A model generated the notes under the pieces. It saw nothing but the letters and a program-made list of their open reading frames with translations. It was not told the DNA's origin and did no database searches. 64,000 bases of DNA from Phytopythium helicoides (taxonomy: Eukaryota > Oomycota > Peronosporomycetes > Pythiales > Pythiaceae). Each line of letters starts with the position of its first letter. Positions within the stretch are counted from its first letter, which is position 1. The stretch is from NCBI GenBank assembly GCA_024867545.1, contig JANFNE010000023.1:179711-243710 (forward strand), in the 5' to 3' direction. Of this stretch, positions 44,137 to 56,100 are shown piece by piece. Position numbers and translations under genes: made by a program.

Positions 44137-45765
44137 ATGAAGCTCCCGACTGGACACATCGACGCCAACAGCGACGCCGTCAAGGCCGCGGCTGCAGTCG
44201 TTGCAGTCGGCCTCGCCGCTACGCTCGTCTCGCGTCAGCTAAGCAAGAGCTCCAAGACCATCGAGAGCGGACGCAAGCCGTACAACATCCCGTCGACGAC
44301 TTTGCCTCTGCTGGGGAGTCTTCCGGACATGGCGAAGCACCAGGCGCGATTCTACGACTGGTTGACGGATGTGTCGGAGGAATTCAACAACGAGCCGTGG
44401 CTGCTGACGGTTCCTGGTCGATCCAACCTGCTGGTGATCTCTACGCCGGAGCACATGGAGGAGGTGATGAAGACCAAGGAAGACATCTTTCTGCGTGGTC
44501 CGGACGGCCTTTACATCGGTCAGGACATGTTCGGCAACGGCATCTCCGGCACGGACGGTGATGTCTGGTACTACCACCGCAAGACGGCGAGCAACCTGTT
44601 CTCCATGCAGATGATGAAGGACGTCATGCAGGAGATCGTGCGTGAGAAGCTCGCGGTTCTGGTCAGTGGTATCAACGGATACGTTTCTCAGGGACAGCAG
44701 GTCAGTGCTGTCCGCGAGTTTGGTCACTTCACGATGGACGTGTTCTCCAAGATCGGCTTTGGTGTCGAGCTCAACACGCTGGAGAGTGGCTTCTCGGACC
44801 CGAACGGCGGCAGCAAGTTCAACACGGCCTTCACCAACGCTCAGATCGCCTTCGTGGAGCGCATCAACTCGCCAAAATGGCTCTGGGAGTTCAAGCGTTA
44901 CTTCAACATTGGTGCCGAGCGTAGACTACGCGAGAACATGACAGTGATCAACAACCTTGTGTTCGACGTGATCAACAAGTCGATGGATATGAAGCAGAAC
45001 AACGACGTTAGCGGGCTCTCCAAGCGCAAGGACTTGGTCTCGCTGTTCGTTGAGAGCAAGCTGACCGAGACGGACGTGACGCTCGAGGATGATGAAGTGA
45101 CGATCATGCGCGACATGGTGTTCAACTTTATTATTGCCGGCAAGGACTCGAGTGCGCACGCGATGGGATGGTTCGCTGTGAATGTAAACCGGCATCCGCA
45201 CGTTCTGGCCAAGGTCCGCCAGGAGATGCAGGAAAAGCTACCGGGTCTTCTGACGGGCGAGATTCAGGTTCCTACGGCTGCACAGGTGAACGAGCTCGTG
45301 TACCTTGAGGCCGCGATCCGCGAGAGCATCCGCCTGTACCCGTCGACGAACTTTGTGACTCGCCAGGCGACTGAGGACACAGTACTTCATGATGGCACCT
45401 TTGTTCCCAAGGGAATGGCGGTGCTCATTGCCAACTGGATCAACTCGCGCAACAAGCAGGCGTGGGGTCCGGATGCACATGAGTACAAGCCCGAGCGGTG
45501 GATCGACCCCGACACGGGCAAGCTGCTTGCCTTCTCGCCTTTCAAGTTCAGCAGCTTCGGTTCGGGAGCTCACTACTGCCTGGGCCAAAAGTTCGCGCTC
45601 ATGGAGATCAAGCTGGCCATGGCCACGCTCTGGAGCAAGTTCGACTTCAAGACGGTCGAGAAGCCCGAGGAGATCACATATGACTTCTCGCTGACGATCC
45701 CGGTGAAGGGTCCTCTCCTATGTGAGGTCAAGCCCATCGGCAGCCTGTTCCCTGCCGCCGCGTAA
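44137..45765 (+). CDS. Cytochrome P450, copy 3, intact
   Basis: 542 aa from ATG 44137 (MKLPTGHIDANSD), chosen because copy 2 starts the same way although the frame is open upstream to 43987. N-terminal hydrophobic anchor KAAAAVVAVGLAATLVS, proline hinge KPYNIPSTTLPLLG, I-helix AGKDSSAHAM near residue 334, ExxR in EAAIRESIRLYPS, PERW, and heme loop FSSFGSGAHYCLGQ with Cys481. Length and motifs are normal for a microsomal P450. Resembles CYP86/CYP4-type omega-hydroxylases and oomycete CYP5014-5017. It ends KPIGSLFPAAA like copy 2. Tandem with copies 1 and 2, same strand. Confidence 0.9.
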   Translation: MKLPTGHIDANSDAVKAAAAVVAVGLAATLVSRQLSKSSKTIESGRKPYNIPSTTLPLLGSLPDMAKHQARFYDWLTDVSEEFNNEPWLLTVPGRSNLLVISTPEHMEEVMKTKEDIFLRGPDGLYIGQDMFGNGISGTDGDVWYYHRKTASNLFSMQMMKDVMQEIVREKLAVLVSGINGYVSQGQQVSAVREFGHFTMDVFSKIGFGVELNTLESGFSDPNGGSKFNTAFTNAQIAFVERINSPKWLWEFKRYFNIGAERRLRENMTVINNLVFDVINKSMDMKQNNDVSGLSKRKDLVSLFVESKLTETDVTLEDDEVTIMRDMVFNFIIAGKDSSAHAMGWFAVNVNRHPHVLAKVRQEMQEKLPGLLTGEIQVPTAAQVNELVYLEAAIRESIRLYPSTNFVTRQATEDTVLHDGTFVPKGMAVLIANWINSRNKQAWGPDAHEYKPERWIDPDTGKLLAFSPFKFSSFGSGAHYCLGQKFALMEIKLAMATLWSKFDFKTVEKPEEITYDFSLTIPVKGPLLCEVKPIGSLFPAAA

Positions 45766-46388
45766 AATTCCTGGTGCGCGTTTGTGAGTTGGTCGTGCAT
45801 GTAAAGAGCCCTCCGCCTTGAGTACAATGAAATCTTGCGATGTTGGTGTTTCCTGGTTTCTCCAGACGAGTCGCCTTCAAAATCGGTTCCCGAGCGCAAG
45901 AAACGTGCCGCCACATCTCCTCGATTGATCATCCGCAATTCATCACAGCACACGTTCAACGTGCAATCCAGCATCTCGTCACTCTCCATCACCACCACCA
46001 CCTCCAATATTCTCATCATCTCGCAGAGCATTTTGTTCTCAGATCGACGTCGTCGGGAGAGGTATCCTCGGTCCACATTGACACGCATGAGGAAACAAAA
46101 AAAAAAAAAAACTACCAGATAGCCTAATGACTACCGGATCGCCAAATTCAGTGGACCGGGGAGTGGACTCTCCCGTCCATGTTTACCCTAAAAAATGGAC
46201 ATGCCTAAACTAGTAAAACCAACATCCCAAAACATATTTCTTTCCCCGTATTTAACTTTTCACAACCGACCAAAACCCAATTTACCACTCATTTCCCCCC
46301 CCAAACCAACCCCCAAAGTCACGTAAATAACCGCGCGTTCTCCCATTCCGCCGCCCATGGCGCCATTCGCCGCCCCGCCAAGATCGAC
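45766..46388. other. Intergenic
   Basis: Contains an A-tract near 46,088-46,105 and AT-richer DNA; no supported gene. Probably P450 3' UTR and promoter of the next gene. Confidence 0.5.
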
Positions 46389-48749
46389 ATGGACGCCTGG
46401 CGCGCGCTGTGGCCCTGGATGGAGCTGCTGCGCGGCCGCCTGCGCGCGGAGGACGCCGAGATGCCGCACAGCGCGCGGCGCTCGCTCGCGTGGCTGCAGC
46501 TGGCGCTGCCCAAGCGCAGGCGCGCGGCCAGCGGCCAGCCGGTGCGCGAGCTGCGCGAGGCGCTGGAGCTGCTGGCGGTGGTGGCGGCGGCCGACGCGCG
46601 CGCGCTGCGCGAGCTGCTGCAGCACAAGTGCGGCGTGCGCGTGGAGCCCGAGGAGCCAGTGGCGCTGCGCGTCATCCTCGTGCTGGACGACCACACCAAG
46701 GAGTCGATTCTGTGGCCCGCCGCGCTGTGCAACAAGTTCTTCGGGCTGCTCACGCCCGTGGCCTACAGCGACGGCTTCCTCGAGGTCAAGCGCGCGGCGA
46801 TCATGAAGATGCGCGACATGCGGAGGGGCAGGGCAGGCGAGGAGATCGCCATCCCCTTCTGCCTGCACTTTGCGCCGAAGCGCATGGGCTCTATCTCGCT
46901 TGGCCAGTACCTCAACAGCGTGCTCAAAGTGCTGCAGGACCTCCAGGCTGACGAGCAAGAGCGCAAGAAGCGCGCGTCTCCGGAAGAGGACGAGGAAGAA
47001 GGTGCAGCAGAAGCCGTCGAGGAGTGGGGGAAGCAGCGGCGCAGAGATGCGATCAACATGTTCGGCCGCGTCGCGCCATTCTGTCTTGACGCCATCCAGC
47101 TCAACTTGAGCGAGTTCGAGCTCAATGAGGGAACTGCGAGAGCGCTGGAGGGCATTTTGAACACTGGAGTCAGCGTGTCATGCCTCCAGCTGCCGCTGTG
47201 CGCGACCGATTTCCTGTCAGACGACGAGTGCCCTCGCCAACCGCTCGCGACCTGCTTCCAGGCGATTGTCGGAGTTGACCCCGCACCTCAATTTTCAGAT
47301 GCAAAAGAGCTTGCTCCAAATGGCACACTATCTCCCGAACATGCCGTTGGAGGCGTGGAAACACTAGTTGTCCACGGCCGCGACATTGACGACCGACGAT
47401 TTGCTGCGCTGTGCTCGTCCCTCTCGGAAGCGCAATCCACAACTGAGCTAGTGCTCGAATCAGTCTTCACACAGGACTCGATGCCGGCTCGCATCATCAA
47501 GTGGAAGTGGCTGGCATTCGCCCTTGCTTCAAAAAAGTCCCCCGAGGTGTCGTCAACTGTTCGGAAGCTGACGATCACGGAATCGCATCTCTTTTATGAA
47601 GACGTTGAGGCCATGGAGCTTGTGTTTGAGTCGCCGTGGCCTCAAACGGAGCTGTTCGACCCACTCTGGTCTCTGGAAGATCAGCTTACTGCCGAGGAGG
47701 GAGGCAGTCCCAGTCAGCGCTACGTCAAGCTGGAAAAGGATACAATTATTTATATGGAGCCAGTGCTATACCCCGAAGACTGGCTTGAACGCACCGTTGT
47801 GATCCAGCACCCGATTACAGTGGCGGTGATGGCGAACGATCCCGAACGCGAATGGATCGACGTGTTGGTACCGGGGTACGGCAAGTGCTGGGTTCATGAA
47901 GAAGCTGCAGTGATGTGTTCGAAGCCCGTACTCCGTCAAACCGAGCAGGAGCTATCGAGTAATCAAGACGAAATAGCTTCAATCCATCGATCTGTGCTGA
48001 CATCCATCGCCCTTGCGCTCAATGTGAAGAACGATGACATTCTCGTGCGCCTGTTTGCCTTGATTGGGTCGTCCCTAGAAGACGTGTGTCTGAGCGTTAC
48101 TACGCTTGAGGACGAGGCGATTGGGTTGATCTTGGAGTCGTGTCCAAAGGTCAAACGACTCGTGCTTCGGGGTATCCGACTCGAGTCAATGGAGGTATTC
48201 ATTCAAGCATTTGAGAAGGGAAGCCAGGTCTCATCGTTAACGCTCAGCGAGTTCGAGGTCAATATTGAGGAGTTGTCGGCGTTCGTGAGGCTTCTCTCAG
48301 AGAAGCGCGCTAGCCTGAAGTCTCTGCAAGAGTTGTGTATTGGCCCCATCCAGATTGAGCTCGTTGATGACGTTGCCAAGAAGCAGTACCGGTCGCTGCT
48401 TGACTCGTTGCTCCAGATGCTCGAGTCGAACCGGACCACCTTGGAGTTCCTGGAAGTCTACATCCCTGTCGGGTTTACCGACGAGTACGGTCTCCGATTC
48501 AAAGAGCATGACAACATAGCGATGCTAGACGCGAATGAAGATCACTCGCAGCTGAGACCCCTAAGTTTGAGTAGCCGTCTCGCGTTTTTGAGCGTCCTGA
48601 AAGCGCGAAGTTTGGATCGCTTGCTGCAGCCTCAAGGCGAGGTAACCACCAAAGAGAAGGCATCGGACGGGCACCGTGCACTGACGCAGATCTTTGAGTT
48701 CGCGTCATCGTCGCTACGTCGTTCCGTCCGAGTAATCGAGTGCGAGTGA
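46389..48749 (+). CDS. Leucine-rich oomycete family protein, intact copy 2
   Basis: 786 aa, single exon. The N-terminal signature WRALWPWMELLRGRL is shared with the two broken relatives at 37475 and 50355. It is followed by a helical leucine-rich region (LREALELLAVVAAADARALRELLQ), an acidic/basic linker near residues 195-215, and repeated LxLxx(L/I) segments such as TEDLVLES-like, VRKLTITES and VKRLVLRGIRL. A conserved stretch WIDVLVPGYGKCWV lies near residue 490. The C-terminus RLAFLSVL...IFEFASSSLRRSV is also shared with copy 3. No signal peptide or transmembrane segment is evident. Function unknown; a protein-binding LRR-like scaffold is my inference. Confidence 0.8.
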   Translation: MDAWRALWPWMELLRGRLRAEDAEMPHSARRSLAWLQLALPKRRRAASGQPVRELREALELLAVVAAADARALRELLQHKCGVRVEPEEPVALRVILVLDDHTKESILWPAALCNKFFGLLTPVAYSDGFLEVKRAAIMKMRDMRRGRAGEEIAIPFCLHFAPKRMGSISLGQYLNSVLKVLQDLQADEQERKKRASPEEDEEEGAAEAVEEWGKQRRRDAINMFGRVAPFCLDAIQLNLSEFELNEGTARALEGILNTGVSVSCLQLPLCATDFLSDDECPRQPLATCFQAIVGVDPAPQFSDAKELAPNGTLSPEHAVGGVETLVVHGRDIDDRRFAALCSSLSEAQSTTELVLESVFTQDSMPARIIKWKWLAFALASKKSPEVSSTVRKLTITESHLFYEDVEAMELVFESPWPQTELFDPLWSLEDQLTAEEGGSPSQRYVKLEKDTIIYMEPVLYPEDWLERTVVIQHPITVAVMANDPEREWIDVLVPGYGKCWVHEEAAVMCSKPVLRQTEQELSSNQDEIASIHRSVLTSIALALNVKNDDILVRLFALIGSSLEDVCLSVTTLEDEAIGLILESCPKVKRLVLRGIRLESMEVFIQAFEKGSQVSSLTLSEFEVNIEELSAFVRLLSEKRASLKSLQELCIGPIQIELVDDVAKKQYRSLLDSLLQMLESNRTTLEFLEVYIPVGFTDEYGLRFKEHDNIAMLDANEDHSQLRPLSLSSRLAFLSVLKARSLDRLLQPQGEVTTKEKASDGHRALTQIFEFASSSLRRSVRVIECE

Positions 48750-49007
48750 GTGAGGAAGAGCATGTAAAGCCCCGATACGAATGAACCAACAAGTCTAAAG
48801 GTAAAGCCTGACGCTGCAGGCACAAACATATTGAAGTAAATGAAAGTGTCGTGAGACTCGAAGTTGCCAGCAAGCAAAGCTGATCGATCCATTTCCACTC
48901 CAGTTGAGGGTATCCACTCCTACCCATCGTTACATGCACACGTGAGCTGGCCCCATCCTACTCCCAGCTCCATTGCAGCGTCGAGCCCTTCTCGTTCCTC
49001 GCCGGAG

Positions 49008-49259
49008 TTAGCGTCCGCGCGACTTGGCGTACGACGGGTTGTTCGGGTTCATCTGGTTCGCGCGGTTGTCGGCAGCAGCCTGCGACGGATATCCCGAAGC
49101 CGAGCTCGCGTAGCCGCCACTTCCGCTTCCGTAGCCGCCACTCATCTGCGCCGAGTCGGAGGCCGATGACATCCCGCGGCTCGAGTAGTACGCGTCGTTG
49201 TTGGGGTTCATCTGGTTGGCTCGGTTGTCCGCTGCAGCCTTGGACGAGCGTCCCGACAT
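49008..49259 (-). CDS. Small repeat protein with NRANQMNPNN motif
   Basis: 83 aa, MSGRSSKAAADNRANQ to SYAKSRGR. Two copies of AAADNRANQMNPNN..Y..SRG flank a Gly/Ser/Tyr-rich linker (SGGYGSGSGGYASSASGYP). Hydrophilic, no transmembrane helix or signal peptide. The internal duplication and clean frame argue for a real gene; I know of similar short motif proteins in oomycetes and other eukaryotes but not a function. Confidence 0.7.
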   Translation of the reverse strand: MSGRSSKAAADNRANQMNPNNDAYYSSRGMSSASDSAQMSGGYGSGSGGYASSASGYPSQAAADNRANQMNPNNPSYAKSRGR

Positions 49260-49456
49260 GGTCAGCCCTCAGAGAAGATTCCACGTGCGCGCTTTCGAGC
49301 GAATTGGATAATGGGCGACCGCGGAGGACCATCGCAAAAGCCAACTGCCGCATCGAAGAGGCTGACTGGGACACTCGCTAGAACGTAAGGTTATTTTGCG
49401 GCGACGTTGCCATTTTCAAATTTCCAAGCTCCAGCTCCAGCACCACCATCAACATC

Positions 49457-50095
49457 ATGTCCGAGCACGTCGGCTTCGGGACTCCGGGTCTCCACACCGA
49501 GACGGTCAACGACGACGTGTTGGAGTCCACGAACCCGGATATGCCCGATGAAGAGCAAGAGCACTCGCGGATTCCGAGCTTTGGTGTCGGCACGGGCCAC
49601 TCGAGCGCCAAAAGCGGTGGTAGCCGCGAGACATCGTCCGTGAAGCAGCGACTGGACCGCCAGCAAGCCGGGTACGGAGACGTCGATGATTCGGAGTGCC
49701 AGCCCTTGCTTCCGAGTGGTGGATCACGCTCCGGTGCAAACAACGAGGATTTCGAGAAGCACGGCGTGGGTGTGGCGACATTCTTTGACTCCGATAGCCA
49801 ACGAAAGGAGCACGCCAAGGACGGCGGTGGGCACAATCGCGCTTCTGGATCGAACAAGTACCAGACAGAGACTCGCAGCACGTACGGTAGCGATCAGTAT
49901 CGAGCAAACCTCGGTGACGGAGGAACCAGCAGTCCTCGGGAAGTGGCCGCTGCGACGTCTACACCACTGACCCTGATCTTGGAGCGACGCGGAAGGCGAC
50001 GGTGCCCTTGGGTGACGACGACAGCCTTCCAATGGAGTCGCCCGCAACCAACGAAGAGGACTCCCCGGCGCCATTCAGCACGGGAGCCATCATGA
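49457..50095 (+). CDS. Acidic Ser-rich protein of unknown function, possible 3' frameshift or intron
   Basis: 212-aa frame starting MSEHVGFGTPG. The first 160 residues are hydrophilic and coherent (DDVLESTNPDMPDEEQEH, VKQRLDRQQAGYGD, GVATFFDSDSQRKEH). From about 49,950 the frame becomes Arg-rich and unlike the start. The neighbouring frame there (LGDDDSLPMESPATNEED, then SSQYNSNDPYWAPC, to 50310) has matching acidic character. A one-base indel or an unseen short intron near 49,950 is therefore likely. No domain recognised. Confidence 0.6.
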   Translation: MSEHVGFGTPGLHTETVNDDVLESTNPDMPDEEQEHSRIPSFGVGTGHSSAKSGGSRETSSVKQRLDRQQAGYGDVDDSECQPLLPSGGSRSGANNEDFEKHGVGVATFFDSDSQRKEHAKDGGGHNRASGSNKYQTETRSTYGSDQYRANLGDGGTSSPREVAAATSTPLTLILERRGRRRCPWVTTTAFQWSRPQPTKRTPRRHSAREPS

Positions 50096-50354
50096 AGAGC
50101 AGCCAGTACAACTCGAACGACCCCTACTGGGCTCCATGTCTACCACCACCCGTGATCTCGCCTCCACGCGCGCTCGGCGCGAAGCAGCGGATGAGAGAAG
50201 GATCTAGCTCAAGCTTCATTTGCGAGCGTATTCAGGAGTCTGCATATTCCATTGCATGTAGTCGGACCAATCCACACACCAATGCTTGTGCACGAGACTT
50301 GGGGTTTTGATTTACTTCAGCTACACGACATGTTTCCTTCATATCCTTCCCTAT

Positions 50355-52657
50355 CTAGTGATCACACCGAAGACACACTGTGCGGTTAACGCATGTGCCC
50401 GCAAACGCAAAAACGAGGCTGACAACGTGGTGGTCCATCCAGAGCGAGCTGGCTGGGTCGTCGGTCGGATGAAGCACGCTCAAAAACGCTAGCTTACATA
50501 CAAGCGGCAGCTTCTCTTTCTCGACGGGAAGTACCTCGCGGTGGAAGGCGCGAAAGCGCGAAAAGTATCGGTCATATAGTTCCGGCTGGACACGTAGGTC
50601 AAGGTACTCGAGGTGCCTGTTGATTCCAAGCACGTCGAGGAAGCATTTCAAGCTCTCTTCAGTCGTGGGAAACTCTTCATTGTCTGGATGATGCACAATT
50701 CTTTAAGCTGATGACTTGCGGGGGATGCAGGATCGGCAAGTGACAACGTCAGACGCTTCATTTGCTCGTTCGGTATCCGCATGTCAGCAAGCATCAGAGA
50801 CGACAGCGCCAGCTTGCGATTATTCATCTCAATCAACAGCGCGTCAAGTTCGATCTGAACGTTGTCAAGAAATAGCAGCTGCAGCTTTGGACACAGCTCC
50901 GCAATGCGAGCAATGTCAACGTTCAGAATCTGCTCGCTCTGTAGCGACAGCGATCGCAGCGACGTCCCCACTAGCTTTAACAAGCCCAGTAATGCATCGG
51001 AATCCGCTCCTTCTGCGATTTCTTGATCCAGTGCTAGGTACAGCGATTCGAGCCCACTATGCTCCTCCTCGCCTGAAGCAAGAGCAGGCTCATCAATTAC
51101 TTCTACATCAGCTTGACTGCACACACCCTCGGCCGTAGCCAGGTACGACCACATCGATCCAGTCACTTTGGTTGTCGCCCACGTCTAGTGCGTTGCATTC
51201 AAAGTCTTGGGCAGCTTCGATCGTGAGGCATATTTCATCTCTAGAGTGTGCTGCCAGCGTGTAAAGCCGAATGAGTGTACCCTTGGGCACACGGACGCGA
51301 AAAAGATTGAGTTTCTCCACCGATCCTGCAGTAAGATCCGTGTCTAGCTCCGGCCAGTTGGCTTTACAGACATTCGTGATCGCCGTGACATCAGCTTCGG
51401 ATATCCGTGCCTTGGTAATGACCAGATGCTTTATCGAAGAACGCGAAGATGGACGGAGCAATGCGTACGCCAACCACTGCCACTTCCAAGTCTGCACTTC
51501 TAGAGTGTCAGTCGTTCCATTAATGTACCCATCGAGCGTCAGCTTTGTGATGCCACGTGACTCGGCAACAGATGAGCTCAGAGCCGCAGGCAGCCCACGG
51601 CTCAACTTGTCCGCAATGTATCACGACTGAGTCTACCCGACTTGTTCGAGTAAACGGAGCATGTAAAGACGGCGATCTTGGCCCGCCTTGAGCAGACTGC
51701 TCCATCGCGATTGCCTTACCATGAACTAGCGATGAGAACAGCAGTCCCGTCGTCATTCTGTCGGAAGACGCCGACGCACTGCCTTCTGCCTCTCCCCACA
51801 CCGCAGTGGCTTGCTGAAGACAAAGTTGGAGCTCGCCAAAGTTCAAATCCGGAGCACTCAAAAGCTTAAGCACGACAGCTGGTAGATTTTCTGACAAGTT
51901 GATGGAACCGAGACAGAGCTTGAGCGCCTCAAGCTCATAGGAGAAGAAGTGTGAGAATCGCTGCGGCGAGTTCGCTGTATCATCCCCAGATCGCTTTGCA
52001 GCGGGTGTGACTTTGATCTGGTGGCCCTTGGCTTGCGAGGACTGGATCTCCAGGAAGCTGGTGAGTAGGTAGTTGAGGTGTGCTGTTACCTTGGCCGGTG
52101 ACAGGTTCCTCAAACCGAAGACCTCGATGGAGAACGGAATTTTCCACGGCACTGCCGCGTTCTGCGTCGTCCGCAGCTCCATTGAGTGCCAAGATACTAT
52201 CGATAGCACTTCGATACCCAGCACTCGGCGCCCGCTTCGAAGAATGGGAGCTTGTGGAGAAAAACTGCTCGAGCAGCGCCGCGGGAGCCAGCGAGCTGTA
52301 CTTGAGGTATGTCTCGTCAAACTGGAAGAGCAGCCGCGGGAAGAACGCCCCGTCGATCTGCTCCTCGTCGTCGTCAAGTGCCAGATGGCACTGCTCCACC
52401 AGCAACCGCTTCCAGGCCTCGTGGTCCACGTACGCGACCAGCGCGAGCAGCTCGAGCGCCTCGCGCAGCTTGGGCACTTCTCCGGTCGTTGCCGCGGTCG
52501 GCAGGCGCACCACGAGCCACCAGTAGTCGCCGAGCGCCGAGAGCTCCGAGAACTTGCCCTCGAGGCTCAGTCGGCCGCGCAGCAGGCGGCACCAGGGCCG
52601 CAGGAAGTCCCAGCGCTCGAGGAAGAGCTCGCCTTCGCTCGCGGGCAGGGCCAGCAT
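50355..52657 (-). pseudogene. Leucine-rich oomycete family protein, broken copy 3
   Basis: Starts MLALPASEGELF with signature RWDFLRPWCRLLRGRL. Homology then moves between frames near 52,200 (into EVFGLRNLSPAKV), 51,600 (into SRGITKLTLDGYI), 51,150 (WIDVVVPGYGR into CSQADVEVIDEP) and 50,700 (into FLDVLGINRHLEYLDL). It ends KLAFLSVLHP...VVSLVFAFAG, matching the C-terminus of copy 2. The full domain order of the family is recognisable, so it is a recent or sequencing-induced break rather than an old relic. Same strand as copy 1, opposite to copy 2. Confidence 0.7.
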
Positions 52658-53128
52658 GGCGCTCTGACTCGGAATGCGTACGGTAGGGTGCGAGCAGCTA
52701 CGGGACGGATTTCAGCCAATCATATATTTTATAAGATGGATTTTGGCCAATGGGAGAGAGTGGAGCCATGGCAGCTTTGGCGGGAGCAGCCAAGTTGTGA
52801 GTGATTCGTCCCGCCTACCGAGTCCGACATGATCGTGATGCGAGTCTCTCGTAACTAGGTAGTGTCCTCATGATGATCCTGGTATTTACAACGTCTACGA
52901 TAGTCTTCCCTCTCCTTCTCGTACAATTTGGCTTGCTCTCGTCTTCCAGACCAGCAGATCCACCCGCAGCTGCTCAAGGCGGGCTTCCAACGGCGATCAG
53001 ATCCTATGAAGCAGCTTCAAATGGATCGGTGGATCCGCAGGCTGTCAGTGAACAACTTGCTCTTCATTCCTCCCCCACCGACTCATGCGAATGGAGGCAG
53101 GTCCATGGGGATCATTGGCACGGGCAGG
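52658..53128. other. Intergenic
   Basis: No supported gene. A plus frame at 52870-53253 starts with a hydrophobic stretch but overlaps the 3' end of the next minus gene and has no family resemblance. Confidence 0.5.
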
Positions 53129-56100
53129 TCACTGTCGTTCCCGCTTCCAAAGAACTCTGGGCGAGGGAAACATGGCCAGCGCGGTCACGGGGTCGCGCTC
53201 TGAAAGCACCGCGTGCAAACGCACGAACGCGGGGTTGGTCGCTGCGGGCATGAGGAACCAGTCCAGCGTCTCGACCTTGTGGCCGACAAGTGTCTTGGCC
53301 CACGCATTCTTGGCCTCCAGCTCCTTCTGTTTCTCAAGTGCCTCGAGCTTCTGCTTCTCAGCGCGCACACGAATGCTAGGCTCATCGACTTCCTTGAAGA
53401 AGGTCTCGACGGTGCGGTAAGCCGGCGTTTCGATCGAAGTCGCGCTCTTCGTCTCAAATCGATGGGCAATGTTCTTGACGCTAGCCGACGGCGTCGTCTC
53501 CAGCACAGCGTTGCTCGCAATCTGCACCACCTTCGGAGTCGCAGGTGCCGGAGTGCTCACTGCGCTGCTCTGACTGCTGTTGCGACGAATGCGAGGCGGT
53601 GTCATAGTAGTAGTGGTCGTCGTCGTAGTCGGTGGTAGTCGACGCCTTCCCTGGGCCAGAGCTTACCACGACAGTCTCCGTTTCACTAGCCGTCACCGTC
53701 GCAGCTTCGACGACAGAGCTCTGACGAGAAAGTGAGACGGCTTCGAAGCGGTTCGCAATGTCCTTGACATGGAACACTTCACCACCCTCGCTTCCCTCAA
53801 CACTAGCAGTATGGATAGCTGGAGGCTCGCTGGCCCGACGAAGCTGGCTTGTGAGCAGCTGCAAGTGTGACATCAACACCAGAGGCTCGGCGAGGCGTTC
53901 CGTGGGAGCTATGAGGAGACGGAGACGAGGCACGGGCCTCAAAGCGCGCCGCGACATCCTTGACGTGGAACTCATCGGTGTGTTCATCGTCGTGGTGGCT
54001 CGACGCATCGGACTGCGACCGAGTCACGATACGAGGCGGACGGTCAGAGCTCACCGAAGCGCTTCGAGAGAGCGACGGTGGACGTGAAGTGGCAGATGTG
54101 GCAGATCGATCGCTGCTATTGGAAGTGCTTCGGGCCAAACTAACCTGGAGTTGTGTGGTCGTGCGCTCCAGACGAGGTCCGACTCAATCGCACAGGTGTC
54201 GTGGCAGAACGGTCACTAGCAGCAGAGCTGCTTCGAGATAACGATACTGGTGCCATGTCGCGTGACATTGAGCTGCGGCGCTCCAGCTGCTGAGCAAGGT
54301 CGCGCACGTGCAGATGCTCCTCGACAGTTACAGTTTCGGTCTCAGGTCTTGGCCTCGATCTTGCTCTTGGTCTCAGTGGCCTTAGCCTTAGCAATACGCT
54401 CCTCCTCGAGTCGGTGCGCTTCTGCCTTCTGCTGCTCAGTTAGTGCTTCGTACTTCTCTTTCTCGGCACCAACTCGAATGCTGGGCTCTTCGGCAGTCGG
54501 GAAGAAAGTGCGAACAGTGCGGAACGGCAGGTTGTCAAGGGACTGTTCCGGTTTCTTTTCAAAGCGGTTTACAATGTCCTTGAGCGGCGTGGAAGTTGTG
54601 TCAATTGTGGCGTTTGGTGCCACCTCCTTCACAGGCGTTGCCGGGGCAGGGCTTGAGTGAGTGTGATGACTATCACCTTGCAGCCGTTGCCTTCGGAGAG
54701 AGCTTCATGGTCTTGCCACTTGGTTTCTTGGGCGTAACCTCTGCTTCGTTAACCGTCTTGAGCACCGAGTCGTATTTCTCCTTCTCTTGACTGACTGAAA
54801 TGCTGCGCTCCTTCTCGTCAAAAAACGAGCGGACAGTTCGGAACTTGAGGCTATCAAGCGACTCCTGCTTTGGCTTTTCAAAGCGATTAACAATGTTCTT
54901 CACCGGAGACTTACCCTCCAGCTCAAGCTTGGAAGCTGAGTCTGTTCGGTGGGTCTCTGCTTCAACCTCCTTGGGGGAATCAAGTTTGTCCAAAGCATCC
55001 GACACTGGCAACATCAATTCCAGTTGGGCCACCGACTCGGTGCGATGAGTCTCCAGCAGCACCTCCTTGGGTGACTCCAGCTTGTCCAACGCACGCTTCA
55101 CCGGTGACATGAGCTCCAATTGAGCTACTGACTCAGTGCGGTGGGTCTCCAGTAGGGCTTCCTTCGGTGACTCCAGCTTGTTCAATGCACTCTTGACCGG
55201 TGACATGAGCTCCAGTTTGGCTGCCGACTCGGTGCGATGTGAGATCATCTTCTTGGGAATGCTGCTTGACACCTTGTTCGCAAAGCGAGAGATCATAGAA
55301 CGCATAGGGGCTCGGAAGCGACGTGACTTTTTCTTGCCCGATGTATCACCACCGTCAATGCTGTCTGTGTCGTCACTCCTCCAACCCTCTTCATCGCTGC
55401 TGACACTGTGAGATGCGGCGTGAGCATCGCCCCCGTCATCGCTCGCATTATCTAGCGTTGCCGACGACGAATCTGCTGTCGTTTCAATGGTAGCAGAGTC
55501 AGTGGATACGTCCGCTTTCTCACTATTTTCCGAGAGCTTGTCGGTCGTTTCCTCGACGCTATGTGACGTCTTTGCTTCGATGACAACACTCTCGTCCACA
55601 ATGATTTGTTCTTTCGCAGTGGCTTCACCTGCAGTTTCGATCGCGGGCTCTTGAACTTCCGCGGTAAGATCATCAGCGAATGAAGATGAGGTTGCCTCAG
55701 CGTCCTCTGCGAAACTAGCAGCAATCTCTGCAGCTTCAGCAGCAGCGTAGGCAGCATCGGCATCGCTGAGGCGAGTAGTGGGTACAGCACCTGCGTCTTC
55801 GGTTTCAGCGGAGACCACAGGTTCGGCTTGAATTTCTGTTAACTCGACAGTCTCGTCACTGATAGCCCCCTCATTCATTGCTGTCGTCTGCGCGGCGTGC
55901 TGTGAGGACTCGTGGGATTCCTCGGTAGTAATCGAGTTGATTTTGACCTCAGTGGTGGTGGTAGTCGTTGTCGTTGACGTAGTCACGATATTCTCGACCA
56001 CTTTTTCCTCCGTGCTAGAGAGATTTTGTTCCATCTCTGAGGTGACTGCAACAATTTTCTCGTTTGATTGAGAAGTCACCAACTGGAGCAGCTTCGATTC

